Source of the DNA: Isoetes taiwanensis
Taxonomy: Eukaryota; Streptophyta; Lycopodiopsida; Isoetales; Isoetaceae
Reading direction: 5' to 3'
DNA length: 64,000 nucleotides
Assembly (NCBI GenBank): GCA_021234155.1
Contig: JAJEKV010000020.1
Span: 3,025,275 to 3,089,274 of the forward strand
Shown: piece by piece, positions 53,678 through 64,000 of the stretch
Numbering within the stretch: the stretch's first letter is position 1
How the letters are laid out: each line of letters opens with the position of its first letter
The notes under the pieces: generated by a model
Database searches by the model: none
Seen by the model: the letters and a program-made list of their open reading frames with translations, nothing else
What the model was told of the DNA's origin: nothing
Translations under genes and position numbers: made by a program

Positions 53678-54580
53678 GTGCTAGCTACATTTGTGGTTGT
53701 TGATTTTGAGAATGTTCATCATTCTAACATTTATGATTTATTATTGGGAAGAAGATGGATGAAAACAGTAGATGCTAGGCCGATATGGTCTGAAGGCATC
53801 TGCACTATTTCAAATGGAGCAACCTCCATTAAATTGGTAAACAAGACTGATCCCTCTGCTAATATTAGGTTCATAGATGTGGATATTTTGCAGGAAGAGG
53901 AGCCAGGAATTTATAGTTTAGGTCTGGATGTTGGTATAAAAGAAGAAGTGGTCAACTTTGCTCATGCTGAATCTTCTGATCTGGAAGGAAATAAGGCCTA
54001 CCTTTGGTTTGATGGAGGTATGTCCAAAAAATTAGGAATTGCTTCTTCTGCTGCTATTCTAAAGGATACAAATTTAAAACTAATGACCAAAATAGGGAGA
54101 ATTCATCCTAATATTTCCTCTAATGCAGCAGAATATAGAGCCCTCATTGCAGGCCTACAGGAAGCAAAATTCATGAATATTTCCTATATTATTATTTATG
54201 GAGACTCACAGCTGGTTTGCAGACAGATTTTGGGAGAATACCAAACAAAGCATCATGAGATGGAGGATTTGAACACTCAAGCTCGAGATTTGTTAACTTT
54301 TTTTGATCATTGGGAGATTCATCATATTCCAAGATCTAAAAACTTTGAGGCTGATTTATTGTGCAGGGAAACATTATTGGAGCACTTATCTGAAGGAGCT
54401 ATCCAAGAAGACTTCTTAGATGAAGACGAGCTTTCTCAACTTCATCCTATCTTAACTATAAACTTAGCCCAAGAAGAATCATACAAGGAGCTTAAAGTGA
54501 ATAAAGAAGGTGTGCCTAGGACTTTGCAAATGGGAGACCTATATGAAGAGTGTTTGGGGTCCGGGCTCGGGATCGCCTGA
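53678..54580 (+). CDS. Gypsy element 2 protease end plus RNase H of the extra (aRNH) type
   Basis: An open 300-codon frame, lacking an obvious native start. It begins with the end of protease (IYDLLLGRRWMKTVDA) and runs directly into an RNase H: AYLWFDGGMS, SNAAEYRALIAGLQEA, IYGDSQLVCRQI and KNFEADLL, keeping the D, E, D and D catalytic positions. This is the type found as an additional RNase H in Tat/Ogre gypsies, where RT and the ordinary RNase H normally lie between. Here no RT is present between protease and RNase H. Element 3's LTR at 54555 interrupts the reading of anything beyond. Confidence 0.75.
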   Translation: MLATFVVVDFENVHHSNIYDLLLGRRWMKTVDARPIWSEGICTISNGATSIKLVNKTDPSANIRFIDVDILQEEEPGIYSLGLDVGIKEEVVNFAHAESSDLEGNKAYLWFDGGMSKKLGIASSAAILKDTNLKLMTKIGRIHPNISSNAAEYRALIAGLQEAKFMNISYIIIYGDSQLVCRQILGEYQTKHHEMEDLNTQARDLLTFFDHWEIHHIPRSKNFEADLLCRETLLEHLSEGAIQEDFLDEDELSQLHPILTINLAQEESYKELKVNKEGVPRTLQMGDLYEECLGSGLGIA

Positions 54581-55154
54581 GGGACAGATCTCTGTGAGAT
54601 CCGTGAAGTCCGGCAGGGCAAATCCTGAGACACTCTTGTCACGCGGGATTTTTGCTAACAGAGGAAAGAACAAGAAAAACTCAGATAAAACAGCAATGGC
54701 AATACACAATGAAACACACAAGACACTTGTGGAGAACACGGCAATCCATTGATCAAAACAAGTGTACAATGAAGGCTCAAAAGAAGCACAGCGACCAGAC
54801 GGCATGTCGCTCTGTAGTGACACAAAAAGAACACTCACAACCCTCTTTTGAAGGAGCAAAATGCTACAATATATAGGAACACGAGGTGGCCTACGGGCCC
54901 GAATCGATCCTCATCATGACAACGCGTGCTCCACTACTTGGGCACTTTCGAGCAGAATCTGAGGCTGTCGCGGCCCGGTGCTAACAGACAAGTAGTGGCC
55001 AGCCCCGTGGGTCCTACCTTTGGGTCTTCGCTTCTTGGAGGAGCTTTGACCCGGCCAGTGGCTCCTTGTGGATCCCTCTTCTTGGACACTGTGGCGGTGG
55101 GGCCTCGCCCTCATGCAAAAGTATAGACACTGTGTGCCTGCCCTGGGGCTAACA
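54555..55154 (-). repeat. 3' LTR of gypsy element 3 (600 bp)
   Basis: On the minus strand it runs from TGTTAGCC (55154) to GGACCCCA (54555), a TG...CA unit of 600 bp, with a CCTATATATTG TATA-like string near 54870. It interrupts element 2 after its RNase H. The opposite LTR lies outside the window, so identity of the pair cannot be tested. Confidence 0.75.
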
Positions 55155-55172
55155 CTCCCCCCTACCAAACTA
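55155..55172 (-). other. Polypurine tract of gypsy element 3
   Basis: The minus strand reads GTTTGGTAGGGGGGAG directly before TGTTAGCC, the expected plus-strand primer next to a 3' LTR. Confidence 0.85.
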
Positions 55173-58100
55173 CACTTATTGGCTAGAAAAGGGGCATGAA
55201 TTCGAGGGTGGGAATCCTCGTTCCTCTTTTCGATCTTGAACATAGAGATGAGGGAGGCTCACCACTTTGTATTCAGCGAGTGTTGTTCGCCTCTTTTCGT
55301 GATTTGCTTGAGTCCCTGATGCCAAACATTCGGCTGCTCCTATGAGAAAAGCCTTCAGAAATCATGTTCTCCAGCGTGGCGTGGATCTCGATGGAAGATT
55401 TGTGATCTCCATGTATAAGACAAGGTCCAACCCGAACTTTCCAAAGATTTGCATTGGGGTTGCAAAATGGATCGGCACTTTATGCTTTACGCATACTGCG
55501 GAGTATGGTCATGAGTGCTTTGCAATTCCTCTTGCGAAAATCTGAGATGGATCAGCTGAAGTTTTGGCCTTGGCAAGGAAGGTTACAAGACCAGAAATTG
55601 CATTACAGTCTTTCCACCAACACGCATTGGGCATGTATATCCGGTTGTTGGTGTTGTCCAAAGTTTCATCCTCCGCCCATTTGCGTCTGGATGAAGCGTG
55701 GGTCCCAACGTTTGTCTGCGCCGCAGAATTGCGTGGGTGTCCAATCTGCATGTTCTTTGACTTGAGTAGTCCGTAATTCTTGTCTCCATCTTTGGGGAAT
55801 TGACCTTGATCGAGGTGGGCATCCAAAGCTTGCTAGTGTACTCGGGTTGTTTGGGGGTTGGTGCGGTCATCCCGTGATCTGCTCTTGGAATTCCAATAAT
55901 ATCTTCTCGTAGTTGTTTGGTAAATCGCTCCCATGCACCGGAATGTACATGTCTTTATCCGCAGTCTGGTCCCACTCATCGTGGAGGACGCTCGCTTTCA
56001 GCTCGCGTGTGCATCCGCGTAAGGAAGCATAATGTTGTAAGAACAACCGCGTGCAAGGTCGAAGTTCTTGTTCGGAAGTTGTATAGTGTCCGAAGGAGCG
56101 TGCCAAGTTCAGCTAGCCATAGCTCCACTTCTTTCGTAGAAGAGGCATGTATTCCGAGGTAACAGTTTGCGAAATTTTGTGTCTTGGAGGTACTTGTTCT
56201 TCTTGGTCAAAAGAACACGCCGCGGTATCTCTCCTTTAAAGTTCTCGCGGTCGCTTATCCGATGAGCCCGAGAGTAACATGTGCCGTAGAAGTCGCATGA
56301 CATAAGCCGGGGGCTATGGTGCCGGAGCCCGAAATGGTCGAGATCTCAACCCCGTAGGATATCAAAATTGACGAGAGCACAAAGTGTGCCTCGCTTCATG
56401 GACATGAAGGGCCATTGTCGCTTCGATATCAGCTACTGGTCCAGGACTTGTGGTATCACCCTTGTTTCTGTGCCAGAATAAAAAGAAAAGTGTTTTCCTT
56501 GCTTGCACATAGTCATGGTAACTGGCTTCCGGATAGTCCAGGGAATAAGCGTAAGCAAGCTGATAGGTTTGTTCTCGCTTTTCTTAAGATCATCTGGCAT
56601 TGCCCGCTCAAATATCGGAAAGCGTATCTTGTAATCTGCAATGATATCTTGTTGCTCTGAGAGACCGGTCCGCAGCCCGTGACTTTGCGGTGAGGTGTCC
56701 GGACTTGTCTGAGAAGTTGGGAATCGAGAGGAGCTTGAAGTCCGGAGTGGCTTGCAAGTCCTGCTTTGAGTGCAAACTATTTCAAGAGCATCTGCAGTGT
56801 GTTGCCGCGGAGCTGGTCTAACTTGCCTTGGAGAGATGCTGGTGAGCATCCTTATTCTCGCAAGGTGGTTTTGAAAGTCGCGACCTTGGACTCAAGTATC
56901 AAGTTGGCTATGCTAAGTGTCTTTGTTCTCGGTCGAGTAGCATTATTCGTGGACGACCGAGATTGTTGTAGCGCGTGTCTCAAGATCGAGTGTACTTGGT
57001 GTCGCTTTTGTTTGAGGGACTCCTTGAGTTCCTTGACAATTTGTGGGATTGATGAAGGGTTTCTCGATGGATCATGAATTGATTGTGCAAGGCTTCTTCT
57101 CGGCCTCACAAATACCAAATCAGTCTTGATTAGATGACTTCGCTTGAGTTGGTCCACGGACTCGTGTCGCGGCCCCTCGTGGCTGCTATGAAGTTCTGGT
57201 GATGATCACGGAGGGCATCAAGGCACCGAGGGCGCCTTCATCAGAGGTATCCACGATGTGAGGAGGTGGATGGGATGGCTTTGATCTGTCACCCTTGTTT
57301 ATAGATCCTTGGTCATTGCTGTGAGTGTCCTTGTGAGTACTCGTGAGATCAATGGGAGTTTTGTTGTGCTGCTGCTGTTGTTTTTGCTGGTGCTGTTGAG
57401 TCTGAAAGTGGAATTGTTGCACAAGGTTAACTGGTGGTTGTTCCCGGTGGTTGGTTATCAACGGAAGAATAGGTTTTAGAGAATTGGAATTTACGGGGAG
57501 GTGGAGACGGTGGTTGTGAAATATTTCGTCCGAGTTGGTCGACGAGATTGACGGTCGAGAAGGAGGAGAGTTTGGTTGAAGACCTTTCAAAGCATCAATA
57601 AGGTCGATGTTGGCTTGGTGGAGAAGGGGCATGATGGCGGCGGGGTCTGATGATTAATGAAAGCCCGGAAGTGGGCTCCCATGGGGGGCGACCGAGGAAG
57701 AGTTAGGATTTTTTTCTGAGTCTGTCAAGTTCCCCTGTTGAAATCTCGATACGTGAGTTGAGTCCAATTGATTGTTTGAGGGTGTTGGTGAGGATATAGT
57801 ACGATGGTAGAAAACATCGTTAATAGAGGTATTCTTCATGGAGTAACCCAAAAAATTTCCTCCAAAGAAACTTGGTAAAGGCATCATGTTGCTTTGGAAA
57901 GGTGGACAGACTTGGTTTGTGCAGCATTATAAGGAATAGAGCGTAATTTGGAAATATCATATTTACCAATGTCAAGGTAAGACAAGGCATTGGGCGGATT
58001 GGGTAGAGAAAGGCGCGAGGCTATGGTTTGAGGGTTTAGGAGTATAGGGTTTCCATCGACTTGGGAGGCATATCCATCTTCTCGCCTTCACTCGTGTTAG

Positions 58101-58310
58101 CCACAAATTGCTCAGAATTTGTTCTTGTTGGGAGCCGGAGTTCTGTTGCGAGAAAATGAAACAATCCGAACTCACCGGGAGGTTATAGGTGATGCCGGAT
58201 GTGGGGAGCTGGTGCGCAGATGAAGAAACGAACTTGATATTTTCGGAATTCTTTTATCCATTGGTGCGATCGCTGTTGAGTGTTGAGTTCTTGGAGGTAG
58301 AAGCCATCTT
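55173..58310 (-). pseudogene. Extra coding region between integrase and 3' LTR, unrecognised
   Basis: Minus-strand pieces in order are MASTSKNSTLNSDRTNG (about 58306, followed by TAA and a possible donor CCG/GTGAGT), FIFSQQNSGSQQEQIL, NTSINDVFYHRTISS, then DPAAIMPLLHQANIDLIDALKGL with a Gln-rich region (57.2-57.65 kb), and KELKESLKQKRHQVHSILR, probably coiled coil (57.0 kb). The DPAAIMPLLHQAN text resembles gypsy gag N-termini, so this may be a second gag-like ORF, a captured gene or a nested element's gag. Several stops interrupt it. Confidence 0.45.
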
Positions 58311-58398
58311 GAAGGTCGAGGTCGCGAGTAAATGAAGTCGGAAGGACGGAGGGAGTATGAGCGAAAAGTGAGGAGTGGAAGTGACGGTTGGGAAGGGT

Positions 58399-58422
58399 TT
58401 TTTTTTTTTTTTTTTTTTTTTT
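58399..58422. repeat. T24-type homopolymer
   Basis: A run of about 24 T lies inside the extra region of element 3. It may be a retroposed poly-A tail or slippage product; no attached sequence was identified. Confidence 0.85.
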
Positions 58423-58959
58423 CGAGTCGGGGAGACACGTGGTCGAAAGATCGTGGACGATTGAGAATCTCAAGAGACGACCTTCAGACCAAGATGCGGG
58501 AGAGTTCCCCGGCGGAGAATAAAACTTTAATGGCGGACGGGATTAATCACCGGGTATTGTCGTATTAAAAAGAGGAGTCGAAAAGTTTGCGGTACAAAAA
58601 TATCGCTGGGGAATGATTACGGAATATCCGTGAGGTGACCTGTCGTCAAGAACAAAATTGCTAGGGTTGGTATTCGCCCATAAATTGGAAGTTGGGTTCG
58701 CCGAGAAGAACCAAAATTCGTGAAGATGGAGAACTCGATAACAAATGGGTCCGGTGAGCTTCCGCGACCGATTACATGCAAGATGGACGACGCCGACCGC
58801 GGGCGTCTCGTGGGAATCGCCGGATCCCTATGGATCCTTGGTTGGAGGCACCGCCCGCCAACCCGGAGATAAACTCGATCGCCCCGGGAGGTGATCGTTC
58901 AGCTGGAGTGGTCGCAGCTGTGGGGCTTCCGCATCCTCCGAGTGGAGTGCCCCCCAGAG

Positions 58960-60310
58960 TAAAGGGCGAGTAGCAGCATGATAGGGGTTTTCCCAATTTT
59001 TGTTTAGTTTAGGACTGTTCGGTGATAAATCCCACAAATGAATTGTAGCCTTCGGGCAATTTTGTACATAATAGAAAAGTGTTTCTCATAAATTTGTACA
59101 AGTGGTATCTTGTTGTAAATTTTGTTCTTGAGCTAAGGATGCTGCAGCAGGGGTTTGAAATTTCTTGAGTCGAAATCCATTGACTAATGTAGGAAATGGA
59201 GTGCCATTCAATTCTTGTAATTGTAAAACTCCGTGATGTGGTATCTCGAAATTTTGTATGGTCCCAAACCATCCGAGCTTGAGTTTGCCGTGATGTTGTT
59301 GATATCTCGAGTCGTTAGAAAGAAGAACTAAGTCGCCAATTTGAAAAGTTTTGTTTTTGATGTGTTTGTCATGCCATTGTTTTTGTAGTTGTTTGCCTTG
59401 TTGAAGTCTAAGAAAAGCATCTCTTCAAGTTCATCCAAATTGTTCCAAATTGATAAACTCGTTCTTGCAAAGTCTGCTGATGGATTATGTTACTGTTGCT
59501 AATCGAAATTTGAGTGAGGGTAAAATGAACTCAAAAGGCATAAGAGCCTCTTGGCCATACACAAGTCGAAAAGGTGTTTGACCGGGTTGCTACTTTGTAT
59601 GTTGTATTGTAAGCCCATAAAACCAGAGGTAACTTATCTTGCCAATCTTTTCTTGTAGGATCACAAATCTTCTTCTCGTAATGTGGATAAGCACCTTTGT
59701 TTGTGCTTTCAGCCAAGCCATTACCACGGGGATAGTAAGGCGGCTTTTTCCGTGATGAATGTGCGAGATAGTTAGTGAGTTCAAAGAATAGTGTGATTGA
59801 TGAAATGAACTCCACGATCACTAACTAATTCTAAGGGACATCCAAATCGCGTGATGATGTTCTTGTAGAGAACCTTAGCTGTACTAGCAGCCGTGTTGTC
59901 AGGTAGAGCACACGCTTCAGCCCATTTGGTTGCATAGTCCGTGAAGACTAGAATGTAGCGTGCCCTAGTGTTGATTGCAGGTGGGTCCATGGGACCAACA
60001 AAATCCATACCCCATTTGGCAAAGGGGAGAGGCGTGGCTATTGGCGTGAGCGGCAGAGCGTCACGGGCCGTGGGTCTACTAAGCCTCGACAAACATCACA
60101 CGTCGTGTGTATTTGTGAGCATCTTTGAAAAGCGTGGGCCAGAATACCCAAAGAAGGAGGAGTTTCCTTCTTTGTGTTGTCTCCGCTGAAATGACCACTG
60201 CCAAGTCCTTCGTGGGCTTGTTTGACTAGATCAGGGACTTCGTGAGGAAGAACACATCGTCGGAGCACATTGTCTTTGCCACATTTATAGAGATGGCCAG
60301 CAACCATCGT
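58960..60310 (-). pseudogene. Gypsy element 3 integrase
   Basis: Zinc-binding H/C region (GHLYKCGKDNVLRRCV, HTTCDVCRG), then catalytic residues in WGMDFVGPMD, LVSDRGVHFIN and GNGLAESTNK, and C-terminal VLLSNDSRYQQHHGKLKLGWFG. It would insert element DNA. It is spread over two or more frames because of indels near 59780-59830 and 60040. No chromodomain is seen. Confidence 0.8.
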
Positions 60311-60900
60311 ATAATCTCGTACTTCGCGAAGGAATTGTTGTTTATGCAGAAGTTGTCTTTCTGGAGAGAGCGTGGGGTCACTTGACGGGAGTGCGCCCGT
60401 GAGGAGAAAGCGTTGATAGTCGTGGTACCAATGAGGCGTGGCAGTGACCAGGAACAGTTGAGCATCCGGAAGGGCATCGTGAACTCCTTCCGAGGGATCA
60501 TCCGTGTGTATGCGTGAAAGATAGTCGGGGACCGTGTGAGCCGTCCCTTCTTGTGAATAATGTCAAAAGGGGCAAACTCTTGCAATATCAATATCCATCG
60601 AGCAATTCGGCCCGTGGGGTTTGGCTTATTGATTAAATATAGAAGAGCTTGATGATCCACATAAAAGCGAATTTGACTACCAAGAAGATAGTGTCGAAAG
60701 CGCTTGTACACAAAAGATAAGGCCAAGGGCTTCCCTTTCCGTGGCCGAATAGTTGCGCCGCCAGATTGAGTTTTCAAGCTCATGATGGGATGGGCTTGTC
60801 CCGATTTGGTGCATACTCTTGAGCTAGAAACGGCTCAATCGCAAAGCTGAAAACATCAACATGGACATGAAATGGTTTGTCCCATTGAGGTGGTACTAGC
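60226..60900 (-). pseudogene. Gypsy element 3 RNase H
   Basis: Text in one frame includes GKPLALSFVYKRFRHYLLG, IRFYVDHQALLYLINKPN and GRIARWILILQEFAPFDII, the standard Ty3/gypsy RNase H block downstream of RT. Several positions are degraded. Confidence 0.75.
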
Positions 60901-61960
60901 ACGGGGGCTTACGTGAGCTTGACTTTGAGTTCTTTAAAAGCTTGATTTGCATCGGATGTCCAAGTCCATGTGTATGGATTTCCGTCGGTTTGTGAATTGG
61001 ATGGCAATGGGTGCCAATTTGGAATAAAGGTGGCATAGAAGTTGACTTTGCCAAGAAAGGAACGCGTGTGTCCTTGATATTCGCCGCAGTGGATATGCTC
61101 GATGACACAGCTGATTTTGGTAGGTCCGTTGTAATGCCGTGTCGACTCACGACATGTCCTAGAAGTACACCCGAGGTGACACGAAGGTGCACTTTTCCTG
61201 ATTGAGGCTAATTCCGATTCATCACAGCGTTGAAAAACTAGTTCAAGTTTTACCAAATGGTCCATAACGTGGGTGTAAGTGGAGAAGTCATCCCGAAAAG
61301 ACTTGCGAGAAGGGATGAACTTGCATGTACTCTTGAAAAACAAAAGCATAATGCGTTGAAATGTGGATGGTGAGTTTGACAATCCAAAAGGAACGACTTT
61401 GTAAGCAAAGGTACCCCATGGAGTAGTGAAGGTAGTCTTTAGTTGATCTTCTTCTCGAATGGATATTTGATTATAACCTGAGAAGCCGTCCATGAAGGAG
61501 TACATCTCGTGGGCTGCTACATTTTCCAACACTTGATCCGGGGAAGGGGAGAGGGAAATGATCCCGGTCCGTGGCTTGATTGAGTTTTCTATAATCCACA
61601 CAAACGCCAATTTTTCCATTATGTTTGAGGGCAATAACAATAGGACTTACCCATTCTCAATGTTTGACCTCGTAGATAAGTCCAAATGCGTCAAAAGCTT
61701 GTCAATTTCGGCTTTAACCTTTTTCCGGTAGTTTGGGTTAAGCGATGCAGATCGTTAACTAGATGGGTCTAGCATCCGGCTTGGTGGGAATCGAGAGTTG
61801 TCCCAATTCTTTCTTGATACCTCGGGAGGTCTTTGTAGCTCCAAGCAAAGATGTGCTTGAAACGTTTGAATAGCACAATGGCTTGCTCCCCTGAATCTTT
61901 GGCGGTGAGGTCGTGCCAATCGGATTGGTTGATTTGTTCCAATATCAATTATGTCTACTG
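60900..61960 (-). pseudogene. Gypsy element 3 reverse transcriptase
   Basis: Landmarks on the minus strand are FKHIFAWSYKDLP (61.85 kb), YSFMDGFSGYNQISI, TTFTTPWGTFAYKVVPFGLS, SPSTFQRIM and a degraded catalytic box FRDDFSTY. The upstream RT part is frameshifted. Element 1 has the equivalent FKHVFAWSYKDL. Confidence 0.78.
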
Positions 61961-62299
61961 CAGGAGTTTGAATGTGTGGAATGACTTGATCATCCCCGAA
62001 CGATTAATGGGCTGGCTCACGCGGTAGGACAGGATGTTCATGTTGACCAATTTTGAAAAATAGTGGCGTGCCACTAGGAGTTGGTGTGGTGTCTTCTTGA
62101 AATGGGAGGAGGAGTCAGGGTACCGTCTCCTCATGTGGAACCAATGTGACATTGTTACAAGGTGTCAAATAGGGGTCAACCAGTCATGCTATGCCTTTAT
62201 CAATATCCATGTCTTCCCATGGTTGATTGTATTCTCGGTAAGCCGTGAGTGGCAAACCCTTGGTCGGTAAATCGATAGGTGTTGCAAACTTGTTCGAGT

Positions 62300-62760
62300 C
62301 ACCGCCTGCGATTCAAAGGATCTACGTAAATGATCCGCCCGTGGTCGATCCATCGCGGGGCGATGAGCTTGCCATCCGGTGATAACAAGTTGATCGCGGG
62401 CCCAAGAGGTGAATGCTTTTAGCTTGTCTCAAAAAAGGGTCGCCCTACTAACATTTCATAATCTCCTGGATCTTCTCCTCGCTCTCCAAACACCGAATTC
62501 CATGGTAAATTGTAGATCTCCAATATTGACCGGTATTGGTTGTGTAACTCCTTGTGGTCGCGTGATATGGCCATTCGCAAGCTTGATGTCATAAGGGGCG
62601 TGGAGCTCCCTTATGCCCAATTGTCGCCCCGAGATTATCTGTAATAAGATTGATCATACCGCCACCATCGATCCGGAACATGGTGAACAGCTTTTTTGGC
62701 CCACGTGTGCATGCACCGTGGGTGTTGATGTGGCGACTGCGTTAACAGTAATATCTGGTT
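62300..62760 (-). pseudogene. Gypsy element 3 protease region
   Basis: APYDIKLANGHITRPQGVT at about 62.54-62.6 kb is identical in text to element 1, followed by IGDLQFTMEFGVW. The active-site segment upstream is degraded. This short match is the clearest sign that elements 1 and 3 are one family. Confidence 0.75.
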
Positions 62761-63139
62761 TTTTGTAAAATGTGCTCGAGTGCTGGACATAGTTGTAGGA
62801 TAGTCGTAAGGTCGAGGAGGAATTTTGATTTTAGCAAGTTCTTGTTGAAGTTCGGAGGGATTGCGGTGGTTGTGGTGGATCCGGTGGGTTGTTGTTGCTC
62901 AGCAATAGATGTCGCTACCTTGTTGAGGAGGCCCACTTCAGCAAAGAATGTTGAGTGGTGGTGTTGCGCATGTCGCGGGCATTGAGTGGTCGGCCCTCCC
63001 GATCGTGTGGTAGCATTGATGCCTTGAGTGCCTTACCTTACGCACGTTCGCTGAGTTGAAGCAGACTTTTGCGGTTTAGGTTGAACATGAGGAAGTAGTT
63101 GATCCGTTGGGTGCAAAATGAACAGATTTGGTTGATGGC

Positions 63140-63800
63140 TCACCGGTACAGAAATCGGTGCAAAAAACTTGGTGCAGGGGTGGTGCTTATGGCGTGGGGA
63201 ATGAGGAGAACCTCAATCCGGTTGGAGGATTCAAGGCTGGTGTTGATTGCATGGTAAATTTCTTCTTGGAGTTGATCATCCAATTGTGTTTGAGTTGTTT
63301 GCCGTTGGCGTGGTTGTTGTTGTGGTGGCCGTGGTGGCCGTTTTGAGCAATCGGGCGGGGGCCTTGCCTTCCCTTGGCTTCCCATACTTGAAAAAGGTGT
63401 AAGACGACCGCCGTGGTTTGATTGGTGCCGAGGAATTTGTATTTGAACTTGAGGAAGTTGAGGACAAATCTGCAGACCGATGACCCCATTGGTCACGATT
63501 GAAACATTGGGACTTGCTTGGATCAAAAGTGGACGAGGAGGTCCACGCTGTGGTTGCCGTTGTTGCTTGGGGTTGTTGTTGTTGTCGGGTGCCTGTGTGG
63601 TTCCGCGTGGTTGAGTTTGCGTGGGTACCTTCTCGCACTTGGTGAACAAGACGTTGTCGATATGGTTTGGTCGTGGATTTGTACATTCTTCGCTGGTGTG
63701 GTTCTCGCATGTTGCGCCGTTTGCAATGGATCATGCTATCCACGGAGTTACACTCATTCGCCAGATGTCCCGAGTAATCGCAAATAGTACACCAAATGTT
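63140..63800 (-). pseudogene. Gypsy element 3 nucleocapsid
   Basis: Degraded knuckles and linker: CKRRNMREPHQRRM (first knuckle with lost cysteines), a Gln/Asn-rich stretch and FDPSKSQCFNRDQWGHRSAD. The order and linker match element 1 (FDPSKAQCYHCQEWGHTT). Confidence 0.7.
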
Positions 63801-64000
63801 ATTTCTTGGGAACCGCCGTGGAGGCGCTCGAGGTGCGATGGGTGTAGCCGAGGGAAATGGGAGTATCGTGGCTTGATCACCGCGTGAGGAAACATGAACA
63901 GTGATTGACTAATTCAATGGCTTCTTGTAATGTCTTGGGGCGCAAATACTCACATAAATCGGATGTGAGAGGGTAAGCCTTGAAGAAACCACACTAGAAT

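Larger units (their letters stand above)
54555..64000 (-). mobile_element. Ty3/gypsy element 3, partial (continues past the window)
   Basis: Minus strand, from gag nucleocapsid at the right edge through protease, RT, RNase H and integrase (59 kb), a 3.9-kb extra region, a polypurine tract and the 3' LTR. Pol frames have many frameshifts and stops. Domain order is PR-RT-RH-IN. The protein is the same family as element 1. The 5' LTR, primer site and most of gag are beyond 64,000. Confidence 0.83.

Overview
The window reads as intergenic, transposon-rich nuclear DNA of a large-genome land plant. The evidence is LTR retrotransposons primed by initiator-Met and Gln tRNAs, GT-AG introns, Ty1/copia and Ty3/gypsy families of plant type, long microsatellites and nested insertions. 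The gene content (ParB-like and DUF7869-like families rather than familiar seed-plant genes) makes me lean to a fern or other seed-free plant; that is inference only. No rRNA, tRNA gene, CRISPR array or bacterial operon was seen.

Layout. 1-4.0 kb is a T-poor, A/G-rich repeat desert. 4.0-6.56 kb holds short tandem and direct repeats and foldbacks. 6,562-15,910 is a three-LTR tandem array (LTR-internal-LTR-internal-LTR) of a non-coding LTR retrotransposon on the minus strand, inserted into an 80-bp palindrome. 16-18.7 kb shows no gene. 18.76-25.2 kb is the most unusual region: a minus-strand multi-exon gene with a ParB/sulfiredoxin-like IDGQH core, an intron filled by an array of 13-bp palindromes, more palindromes upstream, a 189-bp near-perfect foldback, and a TATA promoter. 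25,513-31,026 is a nearly intact Copia with 599-bp LTRs and an AAGAA target duplication. 31.2-31.85 kb is a small acidic-protein gene whose promoter is a paralogue of the one at 25.0 kb. 32.1-35.1 kb is a DUF7869-like (probably transposase-derived) gene, frameshifted and carrying a 79-bp tandem duplication. 35.8-41.5 kb is a second, decayed copy of the ParB-like gene, split by an inversion whose breakpoints lie in the same intron; that intron carries an array of a different, 18-bp palindrome. 41.8-45.4 kb has unrecognised decayed minus-strand coding pieces and a perfect (GAA/TTC)68 tract. 45.9-64 kb is a nest of gypsy elements: element 1 (+) is interrupted by element 2 (+, 2.48-kb LTR, Gln-tRNA primer, gag-protease-RNase H with no RT between), which is interrupted by element 3 (-, same family as element 1), whose 5' end lies beyond the window.

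The candidate system: two paralogues encode a ParB-like domain and both carry an array of gene-specific palindromes in the same phase-2 intron. The same palindrome as in copy 1 also sits just upstream of two TATA boxes nearby. This resembles a self-recognising ParB/parS-type arrangement in a eukaryotic element. The array, intron phase and paralogy are visible in sequence; binding and mobility are hypotheses.
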